From NCBI RefSeq assembly GCF_000473085.1, contig NZ_AXBA01000001.1:248001-312000 (forward strand): a DNA stretch of 64,000 bases, read 5' to 3'. Under the pieces are notes generated by a model. It ran no database searches. It worked only from the letters and a program-made list of their open reading frames with translations, and was not told the origin of the DNA. The position numbers and the translations under genes were made by a program. Position 1 is the stretch's first letter; each line of letters starts with the position of its first letter. Of this stretch, positions 8,937 to 18,865 are shown one piece after another. This stretch comes from Azorhizobium doebereinerae UFLA1-100. GTDB lineage: Bacteria; Pseudomonadota; Alphaproteobacteria; Rhizobiales; Xanthobacteraceae.

Positions 8937-9890
8937 ATGTTCGCTTTACGCGATAAACGCATCTGGGTCGCGGGCCACCGGGGAATGGTGGGCAGCGCGC
9001 TGGTCCGGCGGCTGGAACGCGAGGCCTGCACCGTCCTGACCGCCTCCCATGCCGAGCTGGACCTGCGCGACCAGGCCGCCACGCGGGCCTTCGTGCTCGC
9101 CAACCGGCCCGATGCCGTCATCCTGGCCGCCGCCACCGTGGGCGGCATCCTGGCCAACGACAGCTTCCCGGCGCATTTCCTCTACAACAACATGATGATC
9201 GCCGCGAACGTGGTGCACGCCGCCTACGAGGCCGGCGTTTCGAAGCTGCTCTATCTGGGCTCCTCCTGCATCTATCCGAAGTTCGCGCCGCAGCCGATTC
9301 CCGAGGCCGCCCTGCTCACCGGAGAGTTGGAGCCGACGAATCAATGGTATGCCATCGCCAAGATCGCCGGCCTGAAGCTGACCGAGGCCTACCGCCGCCA
9401 GTATGGCTGCGACTTCATCGCCGCCATGCCGACCAATCTCTATGGCCGGGGCGATAATTTCGACCTCGCCGCCGGGCACGTGCTGCCCGCGCTGCTGCGC
9501 AAGGCGCACGAGGCCAAGCTCGCCGGCGCGGCGGAAATCGTCATCTGGGGCACGGGAACGCCGCGCCGGGAATTCCTCCACGTGGACGATTGCGCGGAGG
9601 CCTGCATTCACCTGATGCAGCACTATTCCGACTTCGGCCACGTCAACGTGGGCTCGGGCGAGGACGTCACCATCCTCGAACTGACGGAACGGGTCTGCGC
9701 CGTGGTCGGCTTCAAGGGCCGGATCGTCAACGACCTGTCCAAGCCGGACGGCACGCCCCGCAAGCTGATGGCGGCCGACAAGATCCGCGCCCTCGGCTGG
9801 GGCCCGCGCATCGGCCTCGATGACGGCATCCGCGACGCCTACCACTGGTTCCAGCACGACCTCAGCCAAGCCGCGCGCGGGGCCGCCTAG
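8937..9890 (+). CDS. fcl: GDP-L-fucose synthase
   Basis: 317 residues, the normal length for the family. It makes GDP-L-fucose from GDP-4-keto-6-deoxy-D-mannose by epimerisation and NADPH reduction. Visible features are the NADP-binding GHRGMVGSALVRRL near residue 12, the SSCIYP segment, the YxxxK catalytic pair in YAIAKIAG near residue 138, and NLYGRGDNFD and GTPRREFLHVDD, all typical of Fcl/WcaG. A good AAGGAAG ribosome-binding site precedes the ATG. The partner GDP-mannose dehydratase (gmd) is not in this window, so it must lie elsewhere. L-fucose or a derivative is therefore a likely component of the polysaccharide. Confidence 0.93.
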   Translation: MFALRDKRIWVAGHRGMVGSALVRRLEREACTVLTASHAELDLRDQAATRAFVLANRPDAVILAAATVGGILANDSFPAHFLYNNMMIAANVVHAAYEAGVSKLLYLGSSCIYPKFAPQPIPEAALLTGELEPTNQWYAIAKIAGLKLTEAYRRQYGCDFIAAMPTNLYGRGDNFDLAAGHVLPALLRKAHEAKLAGAAEIVIWGTGTPRREFLHVDDCAEACIHLMQHYSDFGHVNVGSGEDVTILELTERVCAVVGFKGRIVNDLSKPDGTPRKLMAADKIRALGWGPRIGLDDGIRDAYHWFQHDLSQAARGAA

Positions 9891-9936
9891 CCGGACTGCG
9901 GCACCACGGCGCGGAGGCCGCGCACGCGCCATATGG

Positions 9937-9958
9937 ACTGTGACGCATATGACACAGT
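9937..9958. promoter_or_regulatory. Inverted repeat ACTGTG-N10-CACAGT, CRP/FNR-like spacing
   Basis: A perfect 6-10-6 dyad lies about 140 bases before the outer-membrane barrel gene. The inner part reads TGTGA-N6-TGACA, close to the TGTGA-N6-TCACA pattern of CRP-type regulators. No -35/-10 pair could be assigned with confidence. Confidence 0.3.
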
Positions 9959-10095
9959 TGGGGAGTTTTTGGGGGTGCGGCATGGCAAGCCATTGCCTGC
10001 CATCCCCGCGGGGCATTAGGCCTAGAATAGCGGATTTGTATGACAATACCTCAATTGCGCGCGAAGGTTGCGACCATCTGGCGGAGCGGCGTTTG

Positions 10096-11463
10096 ATGCC
10101 GGGCATTTTGGAGGTGCGACGCCGGCGTTTCCGGCGCGGCGCGCGACTGGCCGCCGCGCTGGTCCTGCCATTGCCGTGCCTGGCCACCGTCTCCGCCTTG
10201 GCCGAGGTGGTCTCCGTCGATGCGCCGAGCACCACGGTCTTCGCCAATGACTGGGGGACGTTCGGCGAGGCGCCCAAGCCCCGCTCCGGGCCGCCAAAGC
10301 CGAACGAGCGGGACTACAGCTTCCAGATCGGCGACTGGCTGGTGCACGGCGTCGCCAACGTGGGCGCGGTCTATAACGACAATCTCTACGGCACCAACAC
10401 CAATCGCGTGGGATCGTGGGGCTTCGGCGTCGCGCCCTCGCTCCTGGCCGAGCGCAACACCGGCCTGTTCAAGACCACCCTCTACGGCGGCTTGAACGCG
10501 GATTTCTACGATTCGAATTCCAATGCCGACACCGTGACGGGCCGCGCCGGGCTGGTGAACGTGTGGGAGATCCAGCGCGACCTGACCTGGCGGGCGCAGT
10601 TCGATTATTATCGCGACGTCTATTATCCCGGCGGCGCGCCGGGCACGACCGGCACGTCCGGCCCTGTCGCCAGCCCGGAGGGCATGAACCAGTTCTTCGG
10701 CTCGACCGGGCTGCACAAGGACTTCGGCCAGATGTTCGCCGACATCGGCGGCAGCGTCACCTATACCACCTATGCGGATCCCTCCGCCGCCTCGGGCCAA
10801 GTCTACAACCTGACCTCGCCGGACGGCCTGATCTACACCGCCACCGGCCGCATCGGCTACAATCTGTCGCCGGTGATCTACGTGTTCGTGGAGCCGCGCC
10901 TGAACTGGTGGCAATATACCAACAGCCTGTTCGACTCCACCGGCTACCGGCTCGTCGGCGGCCTCGGCACCGACCGCATCAGCCTGTTCCGGGGCGAGAT
11001 CTTCGCAGGCTACCAGTCGCAGGATTTCGGCAGCGCGTCGCTGGGCACGGTGGATTCGCCCGTCGTCGGCGGCGCGGTGTCCTGGTTCCCCACCCGCGAC
11101 CTCACCTTCAAGCTGACCGCCGACCAGACCATCGCCGTCTCCACGCCGTCTTTGGCCTTCAGCGCCGACAATGTGGGCTTCTACGATTCCTACGTGACCA
11201 AGAACACCGCCGTCGGCCTGACCGGGACCTACACCATCAACCGGCAATGGTCCTCCAACGCCGGCCTGACCTACACGCATTCGGACTATGTGGGGCAGCC
11301 GCGCGTGGACGACCAATATGGCGCGACGGTGGGCGTGACCTACATGATGCTCAACAACTGGGGCATCAACCTCAGCTATACTTACACCAACGTGGATTCG
11401 AACATCCCCACCGACAGCTATACGCAGAACGTCACCCGCATCTCCGCGCGCGGGCAGTTCTGA
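10096..11463 (+). CDS. Outer-membrane beta-barrel protein of the polysaccharide locus
   Basis: 455 residues if translation begins at ATG 10096, which has GGAG nine bases upstream and gives an immediate signal peptide (basic RRRRFRRG, then a hydrophobic run ending near ALA-EVV). An ATG at 9949 is in frame but would put an unlikely 49-residue extension in front. The mature part is rich in alternating aromatic/polar strands with many W, Y, N and G residues and ends in a strand terminating in phenylalanine (ISARGQF), the C-terminal signature for BAM insertion. It resembles the BBP2-type porin-like proteins found in exopolysaccharide clusters. A role in polymer export or anchoring is an inference. 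Confidence 0.72.
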   Translation: MPGILEVRRRRFRRGARLAAALVLPLPCLATVSALAEVVSVDAPSTTVFANDWGTFGEAPKPRSGPPKPNERDYSFQIGDWLVHGVANVGAVYNDNLYGTNTNRVGSWGFGVAPSLLAERNTGLFKTTLYGGLNADFYDSNSNADTVTGRAGLVNVWEIQRDLTWRAQFDYYRDVYYPGGAPGTTGTSGPVASPEGMNQFFGSTGLHKDFGQMFADIGGSVTYTTYADPSAASGQVYNLTSPDGLIYTATGRIGYNLSPVIYVFVEPRLNWWQYTNSLFDSTGYRLVGGLGTDRISLFRGEIFAGYQSQDFGSASLGTVDSPVVGGAVSWFPTRDLTFKLTADQTIAVSTPSLAFSADNVGFYDSYVTKNTAVGLTGTYTINRQWSSNAGLTYTHSDYVGQPRVDDQYGATVGVTYMMLNNWGINLSYTYTNVDSNIPTDSYTQNVTRISARGQF

Positions 11464-11482
11464 CGGCCCGCCGCCGCTGGCC

Positions 11483-12508
11483 TCAGGCCAGCGCGCGGGT
11501 GACCGCCGCCGCCCAGGTGAGCGGCGAACGCTGGCGGGACAGGTCCACGCTGCGCGCCGCCATCGCGCGCCGATCCTCCGGCTCCAGGGCGGCGAAGCGC
11601 TCCAGCGCCGCCTGCAATGCGTCCGGCGCCTCCGCCGGGACGCGGTAGCCGTTCAGCCCGTCGCGCAGGAAGGTGTCGGCGGCGCCGCAACGGTCGGTGA
11701 GGATCAGCGGCAGGCCGGCGGCGGCGGCTTCATGCACGACGATGCCCCACGGCTCGCGCCGGCTCGGCAACACCAGCGCCGCGCAAGTCCGCATCACGCC
11801 CGGCAGGTCGGCGGGCTGGACGAAGCCGGACAGTTCCGCCTGCGGCAGGGCCCGCACCAAAGTCTCCTCTGCCCCGGCACCGCACAGCTTCAGCCGCCAG
11901 GATTCGTGGCGGCGATCCCCGCAGAAGCCGCGCCAGGCCTGCGCCAGCGTATCCAGCCCCTTTTCCGGCGCGAGGCGGCCGGCGAACAGCATGGTCCGCG
12001 CGCGGGTGGTCTCCTCGGCCTGCGGGGTGAAGGCGGCGGTGTCGGCCGACAGATGCCCCTCGATGACGCGGGTGACGGGAAACCCCAGGCGGACGGCGAA
12101 CGCCGCCTGCCGCGGGCCGGGCACGAAGGCATGGTCGAACAGGCGATGCCACCGGGCCCGGAAGGCGGCGATGCCGAGATATTGCCGCGCCGTGCCGCGC
12201 CACTGGTTGTCCATGCACAGGACGCGCGGCGTGCGCCCGGCCAGCGCGGCGGCGATCTCGCGATAGGCGGGCACGTGCCAGCCGCAGATGATCGCCAAAT
12301 CGTAGCGGGTTTCCGGCAGGCCGGCGCGCAGCGCGTCCAGCGCCAGCACGCGGCAGGGATAGCGGAAGAACCGCTCGGCCCGGAACGGCGCGTCGGCGGC
12401 GCCCGCGAAGCACACGATGTCGAGCTCGCATCCGGTGAAGGCCTGGAGCGCCCGGGCGCAGGCATCCATGTAGCCCGACCAGCCGGTCCAGAGGATCGCG
12501 ATACGCAT
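11483..12508 (-). CDS. Glycosyltransferase, GT4 family
   Basis: 341 residues. The frame is open to 12571, but ATG 12508 is preceded by AGGGGAG at good spacing and begins MRIAILWTGWSGYM, a typical first Rossmann strand. The donor-binding half has TMLFAGRLAPEKGLDTL and SRREPWGIVVHEAAAAG with the E-x7-E signature. It lies 59 bases downstream of the GT2 gene on the same strand and ends 20 bases from the convergent barrel gene. Sugar specificity is unknown. Confidence 0.86.
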   Translation of the reverse strand: MRIAILWTGWSGYMDACARALQAFTGCELDIVCFAGAADAPFRAERFFRYPCRVLALDALRAGLPETRYDLAIICGWHVPAYREIAAALAGRTPRVLCMDNQWRGTARQYLGIAAFRARWHRLFDHAFVPGPRQAAFAVRLGFPVTRVIEGHLSADTAAFTPQAEETTRARTMLFAGRLAPEKGLDTLAQAWRGFCGDRRHESWRLKLCGAGAEETLVRALPQAELSGFVQPADLPGVMRTCAALVLPSRREPWGIVVHEAAAAGLPLILTDRCGAADTFLRDGLNGYRVPAEAPDALQAALERFAALEPEDRRAMAARSVDLSRQRSPLTWAAAVTRALA

Positions 12509-12567
12509 GTGGGCTCCCCTGGTGGTCACGGCTTGCGCGGGTTCCGTGCCGGGCCCGCCACGGCCCC

Positions 12568-13377
12568 TCACCGCCGCGATCGGCGGCGCTCGGAACGGTC
12601 CTTCAGCAGGCGCAGCGAGCGCCAGGGGTCCGCCAGATGCCAGAGCTTGCGGCTGAGCGGCATCAGCACCGCTTCCTCCAGCGGGCCCGGTGCCCGCCCC
12701 TTGATCTTGCGGAACAGCCGGGCGCTGTTCTGCGCGTAGAGCGCGGCCATGCGGCCGGAGCCGGTGATGGAGGCCCCGTGCAGCCGGAAGGCCCCCACAT
12801 CGGCCCCGAAGCGCGCGACGGCGTGGCCTGCCAGCGCCAGATCCACCAGGATCTCGCCGTCCCAGCAGGTGCGATTGGCGAGGTTGAAGCCGCCCACGGC
12901 GCGGAACGCCTCGGCCCGGTAGAAGGTCGCCTGCTGGAGCGCGAAGGCGGCGCCATAGGCCGCGCGGGCCAGCGAATGGCGCTGCGACAGCGAGGCCCGG
13001 AGGCGCCCGCCCGCCTCGTCCACCAGCACGCCGTTGCCGACCACCGCGCCGGCGCGCGGATGGCGGGCGATCGCCCGCGCCGCCGCTGCGAGCCCACCCG
13101 GCAGGTAATAGTCATCGGAATTGAGGTAGCCGAACCAGTCGCCGCCGGCGCGCGCGAAACCCCGGTTCAATCCGTCGGCCGGGCCGGAATCGCGCTCATA
13201 GATCACCGCTGCGAGGCGGGATCGGTATTTCTCGATGATCTCCCGGCTGCCGTCGGTCGAGCCCGGATCCACCACGATATATTCGAAATCCACCCCCTCC
13301 TGGGAGAGCACGGACCGGATCGCCTGCTCCAGGAACTGGGCTTGATTGAACGAGATCGTGACGATGGAAAATTTCAT
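12568..13377 (-). CDS. Glycosyltransferase family 2
   Basis: 269 residues. The N-terminal domain has the GT-A signature MKFSIVTISFNQAQFLEQAI, then YIVVDPGSTDGSREII and the metal-binding LNSDDYY near residue 85. It is similar to inverting transferases that extend polysaccharide repeat units. It forms a two-gene unit with the GT4 gene downstream. Confidence 0.88.
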   Translation of the reverse strand: MKFSIVTISFNQAQFLEQAIRSVLSQEGVDFEYIVVDPGSTDGSREIIEKYRSRLAAVIYERDSGPADGLNRGFARAGGDWFGYLNSDDYYLPGGLAAAARAIARHPRAGAVVGNGVLVDEAGGRLRASLSQRHSLARAAYGAAFALQQATFYRAEAFRAVGGFNLANRTCWDGEILVDLALAGHAVARFGADVGAFRLHGASITGSGRMAALYAQNSARLFRKIKGRAPGPLEEAVLMPLSRKLWHLADPWRSLRLLKDRSERRRSRR

Positions 13378-13664
13378 CTGGGAACATCAAGAACAATGGG
13401 CGTCCGTCTCATCCGGCGGAGGTCATACGCGGCACGACGGGCGGCCCCATATTTCCCTTTCGCCGCATCGGCGCAAGCCGCAATCGCGCGCCCTGCCTCG
13501 CCCCGACCATATGAATGAAAATTCACAATGCCGGATGCGCCGTATCATGATAACGCCATGTCTGGGTGGCACCGCGAGCGGGTGCCGATGTCAGCCTCGC
13601 AACAGCGACCTCCGGCACGTTGCGGGTCCCGGCACCCGGAGCGGACGAGAAAGGGAACGGCACG

Positions 13665-13820
13665 GTGGATTGGGTGAATGTGGCGTATTTCATGGCCGGC
13701 GCCTTCGTCGGCGCGAACGTGGCGGCGCTCGCCCTCGCGCTGCTGAGGCATGCCCGCGAGACCGCGCCGGCGACGCCCGCGATCGTGCAGAAGCAGGACG
13801 AGAGCCGGATCGAGGCCTGA
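13665..13820 (+). CDS. Small single-pass membrane protein, unknown
   Basis: A 51-residue protein beginning at GTG 13665 after an AAGGGA sequence. It has one strongly hydrophobic helix (VAYFMAGAFVGANVAALALALL) followed by a polar, charged tail. It looks like the small DUF3789-type membrane peptides with a GAxxGxxxxALAL helix, but the resemblance is weak. The upstream in-frame extension to 13566 is not supported by a ribosome-binding site. No function can be assigned. Confidence 0.45.
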   Translation: MDWVNVAYFMAGAFVGANVAALALALLRHARETAPATPAIVQKQDESRIEA

Positions 13821-13877
13821 GCGCGGGCCGCTGCCGGCCCGGCCGGCCGGGTCTTCCTCAAGCCATATGCGACAGGT

Positions 13878-14231
13878 TCAGCGCCGCGCGCCGGGATGGT
13901 CGGCCGGCCATCCGTTGCAGTGCGCCAGCTCATGGCGCAGCAGGCGTTGCTGGGTGGCCTTGGTGACCAGGACGCCGTCCACGGACGGCACGACCACGTA
14001 GCAGACCTTGCCGAGGAAGCGGGCACATCCCTCGATGCGTCCCCCCTCGCCTTCCGCCGACTGCATCGGCCAGCGGCAGACACGGTCGATCTTCATGTAC
14101 GGCATGGTGGTGATGTTCACCTGGACATCAGGTGCGCGATCATATTGCTCTGGCGGAAGATCGATGAATCCAGCAATAAACGGTACGATCGCCACGACGG
14201 CAGTGTATTTTACACTCCAAAATGGCGACAT
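13878..14231 (-). CDS. Small secreted/anchored protein with HELAHCNGW motif
   Basis: 117 residues. It has a hydrophobic N-terminal segment (YTAVVAIVPFIAGFI) that could be a signal anchor, a central region with several cysteines (CRW, CARF, VCYVVV), and a C-terminal HELAHCNGWPADHPG. The HExxH arrangement with a nearby glycine/tryptophan is zinc-peptidase-like and is followed by a second histidine. Proteins of this kind occur as uncharacterised small proteins in Rhizobiales. Whether it binds zinc or cleaves anything is unknown. Upstream DNA is AT-rich, as for an acquired or strongly promoted gene. Confidence 0.66.
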   Translation of the reverse strand: MSPFWSVKYTAVVAIVPFIAGFIDLPPEQYDRAPDVQVNITTMPYMKIDRVCRWPMQSAEGEGGRIEGCARFLGKVCYVVVPSVDGVLVTKATQQRLLRHELAHCNGWPADHPGARR

Positions 14232-14535
14232 ACACGCGTCTCCGGATGATTGCGCTCCGGAATGACATATTTTTTAGTCCATTCCGGATATTTAAACCCG
14301 GATTTAATATTATTGTTGATAGCTGTTCTGAAACTTGCTTCGGCGCGCACGCGCTACACATGAAGACGGGATGCCCGCCCGCGCACTTCAACTATTGCGT
14401 GCAAAGATCGCTGCCCGTCGCTTGCCAAACGCGCCCACGCGGGCCAGTATTCCGAGAGTCCATGCTGATTTGCGAAGTGCGTGCGAGGTGGGGCACGGAA
14501 GTTCGACAACCGGGGCGCGGACGAGAGGAACTGAG
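14232..14535. other. AT-rich intergenic region between divergent genes
   Basis: About 300 bases without a convincing gene. The DNA is much more AT-rich than its surroundings, especially around 14260-14330. It contains three copies of the palindrome TCCGGA (14241, 14256 and 14283) and probably holds the divergent promoters for the HELAH protein and the small secreted protein. No terminator or RNA gene was recognised. Confidence 0.45.
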
Positions 14536-14997
14536 ATGCGGCTGAAGGTTTGCTTGGCGCTCTTGGGGGTTCTGTGCACGGCCACCCTGCCGGCGGCTGC
14601 CATTGCCCAGCAGGCCGCAACGGCCCGGGTCCAGACCGCGTCCGCGGCGCGGGCGCAGGTGTCGGCGATGTTCGCCGCCGCTGCCGCCCGCTACAATGCG
14701 CCGGGCACCTCCGATGCCCAGAAGACGGCCATCGCCGAAGCCCTGTCGCAACAGGTCGCCGCCTTCGTGATCGCCAATCCCGACTTCGCGTCCGAGATCG
14801 CCGCCGCCGTGGCGGCCCAGCCCGCGAGCCCGCTCACGGTGGCCGTCCTGTCCTCCACCCCGGCCGCGCTCAGCCAGAATACGGAAAGCGGCAGCCAGTC
14901 CACGGCGGCCTCGTTCCTGAGCAATCTCAGTTCCGGCCTCCAGGCGGGCTCCGCCCCGTCCGGCGGCGGCAGCGCCTCCGTCAGCCCGAACGGCTGA
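14536..14997 (+). CDS. Small secreted protein, unknown
   Basis: 153 residues from ATG 14536, which has AGAGGAA upstream and starts a clear Sec signal peptide (MRLKVCLALLGVLCTATLPAAAIAQ, cut after AIA-Q). The mature part is alanine-rich and mostly helical, with a Ser/Gly-rich low-complexity tail after about residue 125. No catalytic motif is visible. An in-frame extension back to 14335 exists but lacks the signal-peptide logic. It sits just before the polysaccharide export operon; a structural or surface role is only a guess. Confidence 0.68.
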   Translation: MRLKVCLALLGVLCTATLPAAAIAQQAATARVQTASAARAQVSAMFAAAAARYNAPGTSDAQKTAIAEALSQQVAAFVIANPDFASEIAAAVAAQPASPLTVAVLSSTPAALSQNTESGSQSTAASFLSNLSSGLQAGSAPSGGGSASVSPNG

Positions 14998-15204
14998 CCG
15001 GCCTGCGGGGCCGCCGTGCCATGGCCGGCCCGGGCTCACGGCGATGCAGCGGACACGGCCCCTCCCGTGCCGCCTGGAATGCGAGCGACTGGATGCGAGC
15101 GAAGCGCCCGACGCGTCCCGTTCCCGGCGATTTTTCATGCCAGAATTTGAGTAGCGAGATTGCCTGCTGGACCGAAAAACCACGTTGATCGCTCCGTCAC
15201 GGGC

Positions 15205-15801
15205 ATGATCGAGAACCGCGCGCTCCGGCGGCCCCTTCGGGCGCTGGCCGCGCTGGCGCTGGTCCTTGTCCTGGCGGGCTGCGCGGGCAACGGAATGGAC
15301 ACTATCGCGGCGGCGCGGCCGGACGAGGCGACGATCCCCGCCTCCGAACTGCGGCTCGCCCCCGGCGACAGCATCCGCGTCACGGTGTTCAACGAGGCGT
15401 CCCTGTCGGGCACCTACCAGATCGACGACGACGGCTACGTCTCCTTGCCCCTCGCCGGCACGGTGAAGGCGGCGGGGGCCACCAAGATCGAGTTCGAGCG
15501 CGTCCTCGCGGGCAAGCTCAAGGGGGACTATCTCACCAATCCGAAGATCACCGTGGAGGTGGCAAGCTTCCGGCCCTACTTCATCCTGGGCGAGGTCGAG
15601 AAGCCGGGGCAGTATAATTATTCCAGCAACTTGAATGTGATGAGCGCCATGGCCGTGGCCGGTGGCCCGACCTACCGCGCAAGCCAGAGCGATGTTCTCA
15701 TCCAGCGCGGCGGCCGGGGGGACTTCAAGCGCTACCCCCTCAGCCCCACGGTGCTCATCTATCCCGGTGATTTGATCCGCGTTCCCGAACGGTACTTTTG
15801 A
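15205..15801 (+). CDS. Wza-like polysaccharide export lipoprotein
   Basis: 198 residues from ATG 15205; an upstream TTG at 15160 would lengthen it by 15 residues. The N-terminus is a lipoprotein signal with lipobox LAGC (Cys26). Residues about 45-125 form a Poly_export domain (LAPGDSIRVTVFNEASLSGTYQIDDDG is its typical opening) and the C-terminal part, YFILGEVEKPGQYNY onward, is one SLBB domain. Such short Wza homologues form or gate the outer-membrane channel for exopolysaccharide. It is the first gene of the export operon that runs to 21905. Confidence 0.9.
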   Translation: MIENRALRRPLRALAALALVLVLAGCAGNGMDTIAAARPDEATIPASELRLAPGDSIRVTVFNEASLSGTYQIDDDGYVSLPLAGTVKAAGATKIEFERVLAGKLKGDYLTNPKITVEVASFRPYFILGEVEKPGQYNYSSNLNVMSAMAVAGGPTYRASQSDVLIQRGGRGDFKRYPLSPTVLIYPGDLIRVPERYF

Positions 15802-15835
15802 TCGGGACGACTACCTGTGAAGATGGTCTCACGCC

Positions 15836-17290
<1,455 letters not shown>

Positions 17291-17328
17291 TCCGCGCCCA
17301 TGATCGTGCCCATGATGGTTTCCCGCCC

Positions 17329-18810
17329 ATGAGGCGGACGGCCGGCACGCTCCAGCCCCCGCGCGCGCAGCCCCCCCGCGCGCAGGCATCGCCCGCCGGG
17401 CATGCGGCGCCGACGGCGCGCGCGCGCCGACCGGCGATGGACGACGCGCTGTTCGCGGCGCTCGTCGTCCTGCTGGCCTGGGTGCCGTTCTGGTTCGGCG
17501 GCAACCGGCCGGTGGCGTGGGGGCTCAACGCGCTCCTTTTCTCGCTGCTGCTCGCCGCCCACGAGATCGGGCTGGCGGTGCGCCGGCTGCCCTATCCGGT
17601 CGCGCCGCGCCGGATCGCGCTGTCCATCGCCGGCATGGGCACGCTGGTGGCGTTTGCGCTCATCCAGGCCCTGGCGCCCGTTCCCACCGCCTGGGCGCCC
17701 GCGCTCTGGCCCGCCGCCGCCGACGCCCTGGGCCGGCCGGTGGCCGCGGCCCTGTCGGTCGATCCCGACGGCACGCTGCTCGCGGTGCTGCGGCTGCTGC
17801 CGGCGCTGATCGCCTTCTGGCTCGCCCTCCAGCTCTGCCGCAGCGCCCCGCGCGCCCGCCGGCTGCTGAATGCGCTGGCGCTCATCTCCGGCGCCTATGC
17901 CCTCTACGGCATCGTCGCCCTGCTGTGGTTTCCCCACACCCTGCTGTGGTTCGAGAAGGTGGATTACGTCGGCTATGCCACCTCCACCTTCATCAACCGG
18001 AACAGCTACGCCACCTATGCCGGCATGGGCGCCCTGACGGGAATCGCCGCCTTGTCGGCCCATCTGGCCCGGGTGGGGGAAACAGGCGCCGGTGGCTGGC
18101 GCGGCCTCCTCTCCGCCTTCCTCCTGCGCGGGGCGGGGCTGCCGCTGCTGGTGTCGCTTGCGGTCGTCGCCAACGTGGCCGCGCTCATGCTGGCGGCCTC
18201 GCGCGGCGGTTTCGCCGCCGCCATGATCGGCCTGTGCGTGTTCCTCGCGGCGCAGTTCCTCAAGCGCGGCGCCCGCCTGCGCGCGGCGGTGCTGATCGCC
18301 CTCGCCTTGCCCGTCCTGGCGGTGGTGGCCGCCCATTTCGACGATGCCCTCACCCGGCGCGTGACCGGCGCGGGGCTGGTCGATCCCCTGCGGCTCGCCA
18401 TCGTCCGCCTCACCGCCACCACCCTTTCGGACCAGCCGTGGACCGGCTTCGGCTACGGCACGTTCGAGGAGGTGTTCCGCATCTATCGCGATGCCGGCGT
18501 GGCCGGGCGCTTCGTCATCGACAAGGCCCACAACACCTATGCGGAACTGGCCCAGGGCGTGGGCCTGCCGGTTTTTCTCATCGCGATCGGCGCGCAACTC
18601 CTGTTAGTGTCCCGCTGCATCCGAGGGTTCCTGAAGCGGCGCAGAAACGCGGAGTTTCCCCTGCTCGCCGTGGCCGTGAGCGTGCTGGTGGGCGGCCACG
18701 CCCTGGTGGACTTCAGCATCCAGATGCAGGCGGTCGCGGTGACGTTCGCGGCCGTGCTCGGCATGGGCGTCGCGCAATCCTGGTCGCAGACCCAATCGGT
18801 GGCGGGATGA
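17329..18810 (+). CDS. O-antigen ligase/polymerase-like membrane protein (Wzy_C)
   Basis: 493 residues from ATG 17329; ATG 17437 (MDDALFAALVV) is an alternative that removes a low-complexity PPRAQ-repeat N-terminus. Roughly twelve membrane helices are visible. The Wzy_C region is near residues 355-440, with PWTGFGYGTFEEVFRIYRDA and DKAHNTYAELAQGVGLP, whose histidine and conserved arginine-bearing loop are typical. It would join polysaccharide repeat units or ligate the chain to an acceptor. It belongs to the export operon and is distinct from the Wzy-like protein at 2156-3409. Confidence 0.8.
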   Translation: MRRTAGTLQPPRAQPPRAQASPAGHAAPTARARRPAMDDALFAALVVLLAWVPFWFGGNRPVAWGLNALLFSLLLAAHEIGLAVRRLPYPVAPRRIALSIAGMGTLVAFALIQALAPVPTAWAPALWPAAADALGRPVAAALSVDPDGTLLAVLRLLPALIAFWLALQLCRSAPRARRLLNALALISGAYALYGIVALLWFPHTLLWFEKVDYVGYATSTFINRNSYATYAGMGALTGIAALSAHLARVGETGAGGWRGLLSAFLLRGAGLPLLVSLAVVANVAALMLAASRGGFAAAMIGLCVFLAAQFLKRGARLRAAVLIALALPVLAVVAAHFDDALTRRVTGAGLVDPLRLAIVRLTATTLSDQPWTGFGYGTFEEVFRIYRDAGVAGRFVIDKAHNTYAELAQGVGLPVFLIAIGAQLLLVSRCIRGFLKRRRNAEFPLLAVAVSVLVGGHALVDFSIQMQAVAVTFAAVLGMGVAQSWSQTQSVAG

Positions 18811-18865
18811 CGCCGGAGCGGTGGGCCGCGGTGGGCGGAGAGGACAGCAAGGACACACCAAGGCA

